Positions 10,601 through 18,628 of a stretch of 64,000 nucleotides of DNA are shown one piece after another. Origin of the DNA: Chaetomium olivaceum (Eukaryota > Ascomycota > Sordariomycetes > Sordariales > Chaetomiaceae); assembly GCA_039881045.1 (NCBI GenBank), contig JAYWVB010000037.1, forward strand, positions 124,001 to 188,000. The letters are read 5' to 3'. A program made the position numbers and the translations under genes. Each line of letters starts with the position of its first letter. Position 1 is the first letter of the stretch. Under the pieces are notes generated by a model. The model did no database searches. It saw nothing but the letters and a program-made list of their open reading frames with translations, and was not told the origin of the DNA.

Positions 10601-12872
10601 CAAAGGGTGCACAACAAAGACTTGTCTCAACAGTAGGCTCTCGAGCTTGTAGCGAACTGTAGTTGTGATTGCTAACTGGAGAACTCCCAGAGCTCTCCAG
10701 AATGAGTGACTATATACTATCTACTTGCGTTGCTCGTGGTGCTCACGAGTCTTGGCTCTGAGCACACTGAGCAGAGTGTGCTCATGGTGCTCACGAGTCT
10801 TGGCTCTGAGCACGCTGAGCACCGCGGTTCCCTGCCTTCCATTGGTTATGCGTCTTCCCCGATGATTGGTTCGGGGTATTGCCATCATACCCCGCCGGCC
10901 GGCTGCATGCGACCATAATCGTGACAAGATGGGAGAGAACTGATATTCGAACGCGACGGGACTTTACTCTGTTTTACACGGTATTGATCCTACATCGGCA
11001 CGGCTCGCGGGGAGGGTCCTGGAATGGCTAATGGACTCAGGGAGGCTGATGATGTTCAGTTTGGCCAGGAGGCTTGAGCTGGAAGCGGCGGCCTAGCACG
11101 CACCTCCCTCGGAGGCCAGGAGGCCTCCTCTCTTTGTATACGCAGGCTCACGCACATGTACTTTCCTTAACTGTCGGTATGGGTTTTTCATCCGGCCCGC
11201 GAGGGCGCGGTTTTCCTGTACATTAAATAGCTGAGGGGCCGGCACGCCTTAGGGCATAGCGGAGTATGAATAATAATAAGTATGTATCCCAAAGGCTACG
11301 ACATTCGCTTGGGTGATTTTGATTGATAGCGTAAACAGGAAATTGGAATGCCTATGTATCTCTTGCGCTATCAATTTTGTCCTCTGATTCAAGTTCTAAG
11401 AGCTACGAGCTGTTCTCCGACAACGCTAGGAATATCGGCGGAACGGGCCTGGACAGGACAGTTGCCGGCAGCAACGTCACATACTCTTATGCCTTGAAGA
11501 CATACCGTAACTCCGAGGAGTTGTCGACTGCTGATACAGTGATGCGCAGCTCAGCGAACTGCATCGGGAGGTCGGTCGTCGGGGAGAAGGTGTACGAAAA
11601 GGGAAGCAGATCGGGACAATACGGCGTAAGTATAGCCCTAGTACCGTCACTCTCGTCGACTTCTTCCTAGCAAATACCGTCAAATCTGAGTACCGAATGT
11701 GGCTGAAACCTTTCTTCGCCGTCTGTTAGTGAAGGATGGCACGAATGGCACGGAACCGAAAAACTTTGGTTCTTTCGACGTAATAAGCGCCCTCTGTTCA
11801 AATTTACAGCCTTTTGGGACGTTCTACCCAGGGGTGGCGTCGTCCTGTGGACGGTTTGGGACCCTGAGGGTCTTCAAGACACGGGCTACTCCCCCAGCGG
11901 CCGCTGCTCTACCATGTAACTCGAAATGACTCTTCATCCACCGCAAACTACGGGGGCTTTGCAGACGAAACCTTTGACTGATGTTCTTACCTCGCAGACT
12001 TCTGGGAGAAAGCAAACTACTCGGGGAACGCCGATTGCGATATGTGCTGCGCTACCGTTTACGAGTGCACGACCTGCGTCACGGATCAAGACGAACAACC
12101 TCTTCGTAATACAGTTCTCTTCAATCAATACCCGCCTCCTCGCTCCCGGCTGGGGGGCAAAATGCTTCTTTCCCTAGGTGGATTCACGTCCGAGACATCA
12201 GTACCTGTTGGGAAGAAGTCTGGAGACTGGCAATGGTTGGGCTTTAAGGCATATGCTGAAACGATGGTAGGTGAGGGATCGACCGAGATCGTCGATTTTA
12301 TCATGCCTGGATTGTTGGGCGATGGGATGTTTAGATTTGAACGCCCAATGCCCATATCACTCGAGTCCGAACTCCACGTCGCCCACCTCGCAGCGCGCCT
12401 CCCCATCCTCACCGTCATCGGCGCCGAGATGCAGCTCCCGCGCGTAACCCAACCCAAGGGCCAGTCCGAGCGCCACCTCGTGCGCATCGTCCTCGACGTG
12501 CAGTGGGAGCGGGTCGCCGCCATCCTGGGCGCCATCGCGCTCGGCCAGGCCCTGGCCATTGCCGCGACCGTGTTTGTCTGCCACCGCGTCATCCTGCACG
12601 ACCACGACAGCTTCTTCCCCATCGCGCGGCTGCTCAACGCGGCTGTGAACCGCGCCCCGGGGAGGAGTGTCGATACGGGGGTTGAGTTGGCGGCTAGGAT
12701 GGCGGCTTTTGATGATGGAAGGGTCGATGGAGGCGTGCGGGGCGCCGGGATGAGATATGGGACGAGGCGTTGGGATGAGGGGGTGTATGAGGTGGATGTC
12801 GGGGGGATGTTAAGGGTGACTTTCCGGAGGGGTGGTATCGATGATTACATGAAACTGGGTAGGCGTCCTTAG
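1628..12872 (+). CDS. Fungal multi-pass membrane protein gene carrying an 8.95-kb retroelement-filled intron
   Basis: The first part (to 2010) has two hydrophobic segments. The last part has one near 12500-12590 followed by an Arg/Gly-rich tail. Exons supported by splice signals and phase: 1628-2010, 2099-2387, 11339-11625 and a last exon ending in TAG at 12872. Exon 2 ends in phase 1 at GTATGT (2388) and exon 3 restarts in phase after CAG at 11338, restoring one continuous frame (TSLSGTL/RNWNAYVS). The ATG at 1628 reads 16 codons and then needs one extra base near 1671 (GG to GGG) to join the main frame. The order of small exons between 11626 and 12040 could not be settled; an intron with TTTGACTGATG branch region ends near 11998. 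The family is fungal-specific and its function unknown to me. Whether a 9-kb intron is still spliced cannot be judged from sequence; the gene may be silenced. Confidence 0.7.
2385..2398. repeat. Target-site duplication of the LINE, left copy
   Basis: TAAGTATGTATCCC here recurs at 11277-11290. The first three bases overlap the TAA-repeat tail of the LINE, so the certain duplication is the 11 bp GTATGTATCCC (2388-2398 and 11280-11290). Confidence 0.88.
3223..3227. repeat. 5-bp target-site duplication of the Gypsy element (AGATG)
   Basis: AGATG immediately precedes the left LTR and recurs immediately after the right LTR at 10927-10931. Removing the element and one copy restores the LINE reading frame (PPLTRRWERTD). 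This shows that the Gypsy element inserted into the LINE. Confidence 0.93.
3228..3637 (-). repeat. Long terminal repeat, 3' LTR of the Gypsy element
   Basis: 410 bp, identical to 10517-10926 except T at 3251 against C at 10540. It contains a 37-bp direct repeat (3448-3484 and 3496-3532, period 48) with TGGTGCTCACGAG and CTTGGCTCTGAGCAC. Between the copies are 9-bp inverted arms GAGCACACT (3471-3479) and AGTGTGCTC (3486-3494) able to form a hairpin. It lies directly upstream of the plus-strand accessory gene and may supply its promoter, which would make this LTR bidirectional; that is inference. Confidence 0.95.
3768..4425 (+). CDS. Antisense accessory gene of the Gypsy element: Zn2Cys6-like cluster plus coiled coil
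   Basis: Two exons, 3768-4270 and 4317-4425, are joined across a 46-nt intron with donor GTGCGT, branch GCTAATG and acceptor TTTAG. The phase is exact (612 nt, 203 aa). Residues about 1-28 are basic (NRSQKSSTDRRRTRADIL). Residues 35-69 hold C-X2-C-X7-C-X8-C-X2-C-X7-C, close to a fungal Zn2Cys6 binuclear cluster. Residues about 80-145 are Ala/Glu/Arg-rich and likely helical. The tail is Ser/Pro/Gly-rich. The start ATG follows CTATCGATC. Exon 2 lies wholly inside the chromodomain end of pol on the other strand, and the acceptor overlaps the pol stop codon. I recall similar short Cys-cluster proteins as multi-copy hypotheticals in other fungal genomes, but could not search. A role as a DNA-binding regulator of the element or host is inference. 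Confidence 0.72.
4313..9096 (-). CDS. pol: Pol polyprotein of the Gypsy element, with frame breaks
   Basis: Reading down the minus strand: a segment of unknown nature (9096-8300), an aspartic protease with LALVDGGA near 7990 (DGG instead of the usual DSG/DTG), reverse transcriptase with VDYRQLN near 7060 and YLDD near 6765, RNase H with EADASDFAIGG near 6315 and TDHKNL near 6115, an integrase zinc finger with CDLCGRS near 5495, integrase catalytic residues in TMDFITKL, TDRDTKF and PQTDGQTER (5400-5090), a C-terminal GPF segment near 4715, and the chromodomain. Frame changes fall near 8310, 6850, 6655, 5070, 4790 and 4535. The one near 5070 is repaired by a single C and the others by one or two bases. 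No frame contains internal stops inside its domain. The stop TAA is at 4313-4315. Confidence 0.9.
4379..4534 (-). CDS. Chromodomain at the C-terminus of Pol
   Basis: Fifty-two codons in a frame distinct from the preceding integrase tail read DVEEILDSR, IEYLVKWLG, NSWQPATNF and CPEELEDFH, the beta-strand and aromatic pattern of a chromodomain (Tyr, Trp, Trp positions present). Chromodomains at this place are known to direct integration of chromoviruses towards modified histones. A single-base frame break near 4535 separates it from the integrase. The accessory gene exon 2 (4317-4425) is antisense to its second half. Confidence 0.85.
8888..10462 (-). CDS. gag: Gag protein of the Gypsy element, with frame breaks
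   Basis: The ATG at 10460-10462 opens a coiled-coil N-terminus (LQDKITALEKEAAEHQDL), followed after a one-base break near 10287 by a retrotransposon gag domain (KPEKFDGKKEDLSRFL, RYVASRLTGQAARWFE). A second break near 9620, explained by one missing G in a run, leads to the zinc knuckle CYNCGKKGHFKRDC (about 9570-9529). The same frame continues into an acidic linker and a strong coiled coil (LELRERVYRLEDEKAELEK, about 9160) to a stop at 8888. The knuckle fits C-X2-C-X4-H-X4-C. The two gag breaks nearly compensate each other, as expected if the underlying gene is intact. Confidence 0.88.
10517..10926 (-). repeat. Long terminal repeat, 5' LTR of the Gypsy element
   Basis: Copy of 3228-3637 with one difference seen by eye (C at 10540). 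It holds the same internal direct repeats at 10737-10773 and 10785-10821. It would drive minus-strand gag-pol transcription. The first gag ATG lies 55 bp inside the element. Confidence 0.95.
10927..10931. repeat. Target-site duplication of the Gypsy element, right copy
   Basis: AGATG, matching 3223-3227. Confidence 0.93.
11277..11290. repeat. Target-site duplication of the LINE, right copy
   Basis: TAAGTATGTATCCC, matching 2385-2398. It includes a second GTATGT splice donor. Confidence 0.88.
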
Positions 12873-13399
12873 ACTTCCATTACTTTGGCGGGGGGTAAAT
12901 GGTTATGTATAGACGATAGAGGCGATCACCTTGATGCGAGAGTGTCCTTGGGCCAGGCTGTTGAAGGATAATGGTGGCAAGGTTCCTGGCAATGGAAGTT
13001 GCGCGGATGTGGTGTGACAGGTGGGGAGGGTGACATGAATATCGGTATGATGAAAAATAAATTTGAAAGACGGCCGTACCTACCTATTGAGATAATGCTG
13101 GGGTTGCTTGGGCTAACAGAACTGTCAGTGACAAGGAGAGTGCAAGTGCAGAGATCCAAGCCAATGCTTGCCGAATCCCAAGTCCGATGGAACCACATGC
13201 TGCTGCTCGAACCGCCCGAGACTTACTGCAACCTATGCACTTGCTCATGCTGCCCAAAACTGCAAGCCGACGTGGATAAAGTCCCAACTCTAATACCACA
13301 ACTTGTATGATTCATGCCGTCGTTTTCTCCCTTCGACTCCCGTTTGTCCCTTCTCCCGCTGCTCGCAGTGTCGTACGATACTCATTGTTAGGCTTACGG

Positions 13400-13510
13400 T
13401 AAGGCTGCGTGTGGAACAGGGCGCAGTATCTCAGCCACCCCTGACCGCTGCGGGTGAGTCTGCCTCAGATGCAGCACCTTGGGCCTTGGGGCTTTCTACT
13501 TGTAGGCGGG
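13400..13510. repeat. Dispersed repeat, copy 2
   Basis: Counterpart of 648-765. AACAGGGCGCAG, ATCTCAGCCAC, GTCTGCCT and GATGCAGCACCTT occur in the same order. The two copies flank the retroelement-bearing gene at distances of about 1 kb and 0.5 kb. Confidence 0.55.
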
Positions 13511-14344
13511 CATTGATGAGTGGCTGACGAACTTTGTCAAATTTGAGAGCCGGCACCTATCGCCTTCAGATTGCTCGCGGTCAGTGCTGTCGTGTGTCAA
13601 GGTTCTGTAATGTGGGGCGCTTGGACCTGCATCCTTCCTTGGCTGGGCCCTGTCATTGTGTCGTTACTGTACGTATTGTAATGTCAGATTCTCGTATGAC
13701 ATCACAAGGGCGCAAAGACCGTACGATGGGCAGTTGTTTGCGGTCAGTATTGCAGCCCCAGCACAGAAGATTGGGGCGCGTAGACACTGAATCAATATGT
13801 ACAGTACATAGGTACTTTCGTACACGAACCCCTGACGCTCTCGATGTCCAGGTGCGCGTATCACAGATTGCCCTGGCCCTTGAATGTGGGAACAAATCAG
13901 AAAACCCCGCTGTTCTCTTGGCGAGGGTTTTTCGTGCCCCGCCAAACGGACCTGGTCGAACAGCTCGAGAAAAAAAAAGATAACATCACAGAACCCCAAG
14001 ATTATTTTCTCCTAGTCAGCAGCTGTATCCGTCAAAGGACATAGCATTTGCTTTGTATTGGATACGTTGCCAACTACACAGGCGACGAATAAACTCCAAT
14101 CAAAACTCCCCAGTGAGGTGCGTTCCCAAGGATCACTCGTGCCGCGGTCCATCCGCGACCCAACCAACTTTGCAAAAAACCGCGCCAAAAGAAGACGGGG
14201 CTCTGCCATGTTCAGCGCCTCGTGAGAACCGCTTCTTCGATCGCGCGATTTTTTGTGCACTTGACCAGAGCCTTGCTCCGTCAGGTTCTCTTACTGGCCA
14301 ATGACCGCGATTGATCTCCTGCGATTCCTCTCCAAGCCAGCAAA

Positions 14345-14396
14345 GTGCGTCTCCGGGACACATGCCATGCTCGTGTTACTAACCCCCTCTTTCCAG
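14345..14396 (+). promoter_or_regulatory. Probable intron in the 5' leader of the SAMDC gene
   Basis: Donor GTGCGT (14345), canonical branch TACTAAC (14377-14383) and acceptor TTTCCAG (ending 14396) give a 52-nt intron. All later upstream ATGs are inside it, so splicing leaves a leader of about 390 nt without an ATG before the start codon. SAMDC is known in other eukaryotes to be translationally controlled by its leader. Confidence 0.6.
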
Positions 14397-14787
14397 GCCT
14401 AGATAGCACCCGTCGAACAGCCAGCTCTACCGAATAGCCCTCGATCAACAACCACCTGTCCGATTAATCTCGACACCGCACTCCGTCCGATACACCAGAG
14501 GTGTCGGCACAACCGCCACCACGGCCCATTCGAGACGTAAGCCCAACATACCGTTCGCAAAGTTCTTCCACTACACCGTCCGTGGCCGACCTCCTTAACG
14601 TCCCCTTGGCGACGTTCGACTTTCACATCTGCACGCTGTAGCTGGCTCCGCCAGCATCCCGGAGGACACCACTTCCTGTGGGCCTACTCTCTCAAACGGA
14701 CGCCGCAAGGTTCGTTTGAGCGGCAGCTAGTGTCCCGCGGACGCTTTCGTAACAGACGGCACGTTCAACATTGCTCGGCAGTCAACC

Positions 14788-16333
14788 ATGGTCAACCTTG
14801 AGATTCCCGCCAACTATACGTTCTCCCCCCGCTCCTGGGAGCCTTCAATTGACAATCAACCACGATATCGCCGCCGATCTCGACTCGAGCAATGCCTTCG
14901 AGGGCCCCGAGAAGCTCCTCGAGGTTTGGTTCGCCCCGAGCCCGACCGCTCTCCCTCCCACCGCCAGGGAACATGGATTGAAGGCCGTGAGCCCGTCCAC
15001 TTGGGAGGGCATGCTTGACATGGTCAACTGCAAGGTCCTCTCGATCGTCAAGTCGGACCACGTCGACGCATACCTCCTTTCTGAGTCCAGCATGTTCGTC
15101 TTCCCACACAAACTCATCCTCAAGACGTGTGGCACGACCACTTTGCTGCTAGGTCTGCGCCGCCTTTTGCGCATCGCTGCTGTGGATGCGGGCTTCCCTT
15201 TCCACAATGCCGCTTCGGCCGAGGATATTAACGTCGCGGCCACCCCTCACCGCGTCTTCTACAGTCGCAAGAACTTCCTCTTCCCCGACCGTCAGCAGGG
15301 TCCCCATACGAGCTGGAAGCAGGAGGTCAAGTTCCTGGACGATACGTTCGAGAACGGCAGCGCCTACATGGTTGGAAGGATGAATGCCGATCACTGGTAT
15401 CTGTACATGACGACCCCCACCAGTTCGGCCCTAACGCCGCCTTTAACCCCCCGTTCGAGCAACGCCGGCAGCCCGACTCGGAGCCGCAAAATCCCGACCG
15501 GCATCGTGCCGCATGTGTCAGGGGCTGGCGATGCGCCCGCCGACGAGACTCTCGAGGTCCTGATGATGGATCTGGACCCTGAGCTTGCCAAGCAGTTTTA
15601 CCTGGAGCAGGCGAGTGCGGTCGCTAGCAAGCAGGTGCCTGCCCAGGCTCAGGAGGCTCGTCGTGTCGCCCTCGATAGCCTGGGAGACATTGACTCGACT
15701 GTCGATGTCTTTGAGAATTGCGGAGACTCTGACCTTGCGGGAGACAAGGGCGCCGAGGCCGAGGTCACTGCCGGCGAGGCCATGACCACCGAGGGCCATG
15801 CTCTTGGTACCGTCGTTTCCGACACTTGCGGCCTCGCCCAGGTGTATCCCACTTCGCATTACCCGGATGCGCGCATTGATGCCTACCTTTTCTCACCTTG
15901 CGGTTATTCGGCCAACGGCGTCGTTCCTGCCCCTGACGCTGGTGCAGACGAGAATAGCAGTAAGCCCGCGCACTACTGGACCGTCCATGTGACGCCGGAG
16001 CCGATCTGCTCTTACGCGTCATTCGAGACGAACGTCCCGAGCGGCCAAAACGGACGCCAGACCTCAGATACCATTCAGCATGTCGTTGACATCTTCAAGC
16101 CCGGCCGATTCACCGTGACGTTCTTTGAGACCAAGAACAAGACCGCAGACGAGGATGGTCTCCCTCAATCCGCCAACAGAGCTGGTGTCGATAAGCGTAT
16201 GGATGGTATCAGGGGTTATCGCCGCATGGATCGCATTATCCACGAGTTTGACGACTATCATCTTGTTTTTCGCTACTTCGAACGCGAGGGATGGGCTGGC
16301 GATAAGAGCGCCAGGGTCGGCGAGGACTATTAG
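14788..16333 (+). CDS. SPE2: S-adenosylmethionine decarboxylase proenzyme
   Basis: Makes decarboxylated AdoMet, the aminopropyl donor for spermidine and spermine. The proenzyme cuts itself to form a pyruvoyl group. Conserved features are FEGPEKLLEVWF near residue 40, the cleavage site LSESSMFVFP with Glu-Ser near residue 100, KTCGTTTLL just after it, and YWTVHVTPEPICSYASFETN in the C-terminal part. About 515 aa, longer than yeast because of a Ser/Thr-rich loop and an Ala/Glu-rich insert. The expected start MVNLEIPANYTFS (ATG at 14788) is one base out of frame with the body. Counting five rather than six C at 14825-14830 joins them, giving FSPAPGSLQLTINHD. A programmed +1 shift is a remote alternative. 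Confidence 0.93.
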
Positions 16334-16880
16334 CCATTTTCTTGCGGGTCACGATCGCTTTGGTGACGGATCACGAATCACAATGTTATCTGGTGGATAT
16401 TTACCCTTTTTTCTCGCCTATTTCATACCATCTTTTGTCTTTTTTGCAATTTGGTTTGTCTAGCATTCCCGTATTGCGATTCAGAGTCAAGGAATGGAGC
16501 TATTGTTAAGATATTTCCGTGTGGCTTTCCAGGTTCTCTCCCACTTTACATTCCAATGTCTCGGTCTGTACATCGCTTGAGGATTGGAGCTCCAGCCCCT
16601 CACAACCCCATCCCTCCCGCCATGTTAAAGAATGCCGTTCGGCGCAGTGGCTGGGGATTCTTTTTATTTCTTCCCTTGCACAACATGGCTGTCTAGGTTG
16701 GATAATGCCCTCTTGTCCTCCCCATTCGCCGCCGCCCGGATCCCGACGATAATGGCCCGTTTACCTTATATTGGATCACTTTCGTGATTAAGTACCTAGT
16801 ATAGTTCCCATTTGCCTCTTCTCTGCGCCGCGTCTTGCTTTCCAGCCAGCAAACCCCCTCTTTTCTCGCCTTCCGTGGAT
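16334..16880. other. Intergenic spacer
   Basis: Contains the 3' end of the SAMDC transcript and the promoter of the next gene, with pyrimidine-rich stretches close to 16860. No coding frame is supported. Confidence 0.5.
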
Positions 16881-18365
16881 ATGCCCCCCTCAGCTACATA
16901 CACCGAAAGCCAGCCAGAAAGCAAAACAGAGAGCCAAAGCTCTAGTGGACCCCATATCACGCAATGGCTGCCCCAGCTGGTTCTAGCGGCGCTGATTTCC
17001 CTTGCAGTTGCGGCCATCATTGGCGTGTCACTATCTGCTGTGGGGTTTAGCAGCCCGGAGGAGTTGAGAAGGCCTGGACAAGGCATCGCCCAGAGCTTCG
17101 TCATGTTTGCTGTGAGTTTTCTGTCTATCTAAAGCGTGTAATCGATAACCGACTCGTCTGCTAACACTTGCAACCAGTCCATGCAATCCCTCTTCTACAT
17201 CCCGCTGCATATGGCCGCCTGCCGCAAGGGAGAAAGCCTCTACCTCAACCCGCCCATCCCATCCCTCCGCCACCAACTCCACGCCTGGGCAAACCTCATG
17301 ATCCACATAACCGTCACCCTCTGGGCCAGCGCCTGCATCCCCGTTGCCGTTGGCATCTACCGCGGCGGCGGCGGCACTCCCACCGTGCACCTCAAAATCG
17401 ACATCTTTGCCTGCGCCACCGGCCTCCTCTTCAGCGCCATCATCCTAACCGTCACCCACCTCGCCCACCGCCCCTTCACCCTCCCTTACCTATCCCCACC
17501 AACCTTCACCAACCACCTCCCACCCCCTAGCACCACCGGCACTAGCGAAATCCTCACCAAATTCCACCCCAAACCCGGCTCAGCCATCACCACCACCACT
17601 AGCAGCACCACCACCAGCACCACCGACACCCCATCTCCCTCCTGCTCCCCGGCATCATCCCCAACCCGCATCCCACTCCACCCCGTCAACGGCAGCGGTG
17701 GCGGCGGCGGCAGCACAAGCCGATCCACCTCCTCCACGCGCACCCGCGCCCGCACCATGACACGCACGCGGCGCTATGTCCTGGAGGCGCCCACCCCGGT
17801 GCCGTTGTCACCGCCGCGGACGACAGAGACGAGAAGTTCGGGGGAACTGACGGATGGTTCGGTGGGGGTGGGCAGTAACGTTGGTAGTCCGCCTTGTAGT
17901 AGGGGTGGGGAGGGGGTTGAGGCGGGTGGGGAGACGTGTGCATCTGCGTCTGTGTCGGTCTCGGAGGGGGATTCGGTGGCGGGGAGTGTGGGGGGCGGGT
18001 CGTCTTCGGGAGGGGGTGTCGGGGCGGAGAGGAAAGGGGTGGCGAGGGCTGGGGCGCCTACTCCCGGTGTCGGTATCGGAGGGGGGCATGGGCAGCAGCA
18101 GCAGCAGCGGGCGGCAGGGAAGGGTGCGGCGGTGGTGGTGGATGGGAGGAGGCGGATGGGGGTGGGTTCGGCGGTGTTTGCGTTTCGGAGGGGTCGTGTT
18201 GCGCAGCGTTCCGCGGCCGGTGGTGGTGAGGGTGGTGATGGTGAGCCGCAGGACATGGCGCCTACGGTTCCTCCGCCGCCTCCCCCGCCACCGTCGACAT
18301 ATTATGTGCCTGGAGCGTGGATCCCTAGGCGGCAGTCTGGAGAAGGTGTGGTGATGGATGTTTAG
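16881..18365 (+). CDS. Four-segment membrane protein with long Ser/Thr then Gly-rich tail, function unknown
   Basis: Exons 16881-17111 and 17178-18365 are separated by a 66-nt intron (GTGAGT, GCTAACACTT branch, ACCAG acceptor). The phase is exact and the product is 472 aa. Residues about 33-57, 72-90, 108-125 and 135-155 are hydrophobic, so a four-pass membrane protein is likely. From residue 165 the protein becomes a Thr/Ser/Pro tail, then Gly/Ser/Val-rich, with a QQQQ run near 18093 and a PPPPPPP run near the end. Base composition of the coding strand flips from C-rich to G-rich near 17800. It looks like one of many fungal-specific membrane proteins; no function is assigned. Confidence 0.75.
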
Positions 18366-18628
18366 TCTTCCATACTTGACTCTTGGGGGCCAAAACCGGG
18401 CTTCGCCGGGATGAGTTGTAGTAGTTTCAGGCAGCTGGTTCTTTTCATAACGCTTATTACAGCCGTGCTGCATTGAGTTGGTAGAATTTTGGCAACGCTT
18501 TTCACGGTAAACCACAACGCTTGTGTACTCCTTTTACAACACTAGCCACAAGCAGGGGACAACGAGAAAGCCATGTCTCTCTATTAATAACTACACGCTG
18601 CCGTACATCTTGTGACTTAACTTGCCAC

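Larger units (their letters stand above)
3228..10926 (-). mobile_element. Full-length Ty3/Gypsy chromovirus (7,699 bp)
   Basis: Two 410-bp LTRs (3228-3637 and 10517-10926) begin TGTGACGA and end TCGTGACA and flank gag-pol on the minus strand. Domain order is gag with zinc knuckle, coiled-coil/unknown segment, protease, reverse transcriptase, RNase H, integrase, chromodomain, which is the chromovirus order. A purine-rich tract lies just inside the 3' LTR (complement of about 3638-3655). No clear tRNA 3'-end primer site (TGG) was found next to the 5' LTR. The LTRs differ at one site by eye (T at 3251, C at 10540), so insertion is recent. About nine frame breaks but almost no stops interrupt gag-pol. 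An extra gene on the opposite strand lies between the end of pol and the 3' LTR. Confidence 0.95.
2399..11276 (+). mobile_element. 5'-truncated Tad-like LINE remnant, interrupted by the Gypsy element
   Basis: The LINE occupies 2399-3227 and 10932-11276, about 1.17 kb when joined. It retains only the end of ORF2. Seen are the reverse-transcriptase thumb region (TWGPGLAKAREVY, ALAYGAS, VAGAFKATPIRNLE, PPLDLY), then a region with CQCGEGRETAEHLVVWC, the C-C-H-C cluster common at the end of Tad1-type ORF2, and a final segment WLMDSGRLMMFSLARRL ending in TAG near 11098. The 3' end is a TAA repeat (11271-11279). The 5' truncation, 11-14 bp target-site duplication and short-repeat tail are the usual signs of LINE insertion. 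Several frame breaks are present, for example near 2570. It sits in the sense direction of the host gene. Confidence 0.87.
2388..11338 (+). other. Expanded intron 2 of the membrane-protein gene
   Basis: The donor GTATGT lies at 2388 and the acceptor GTAAACAG ends at 11338. Without the insertions, and with one target-site copy, the intron is the 59 nt at 11280-11338, a normal size for this genome. The LINE target-site duplication includes the splice donor, so a second usable donor stands at 11280. The phase across 2387/11339 is exact. All of the inserted material (LINE plus Gypsy) lies between the two donors. Confidence 0.85.
12873..14787. other. Intergenic region and long SAMDC leader
   Basis: No gene seen up to about 14000. 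Positions about 13400-13510 carry the second copy of the dispersed repeat. From about 14000 the sequence is probably promoter and leader of the SAMDC gene. A short upstream frame MFSAS lies at 14208-14225 before the leader intron. No ATG occurs between 14397 and the main start at 14788. Confidence 0.5.

Noticed and set aside
3228..10926. Repeat-induced point mutation as the cause of Gypsy decay
   Set aside because: Frames contain almost no stops and the LTRs differ at one site; the damage is one-base length changes rather than C-to-T changes.
17774..18515. Minus-strand frames of 160-235 codons, Pro/Arg-rich
   Set aside because: Antisense shadows of the Gly/Ser-rich low-complexity tail of the membrane-protein gene.
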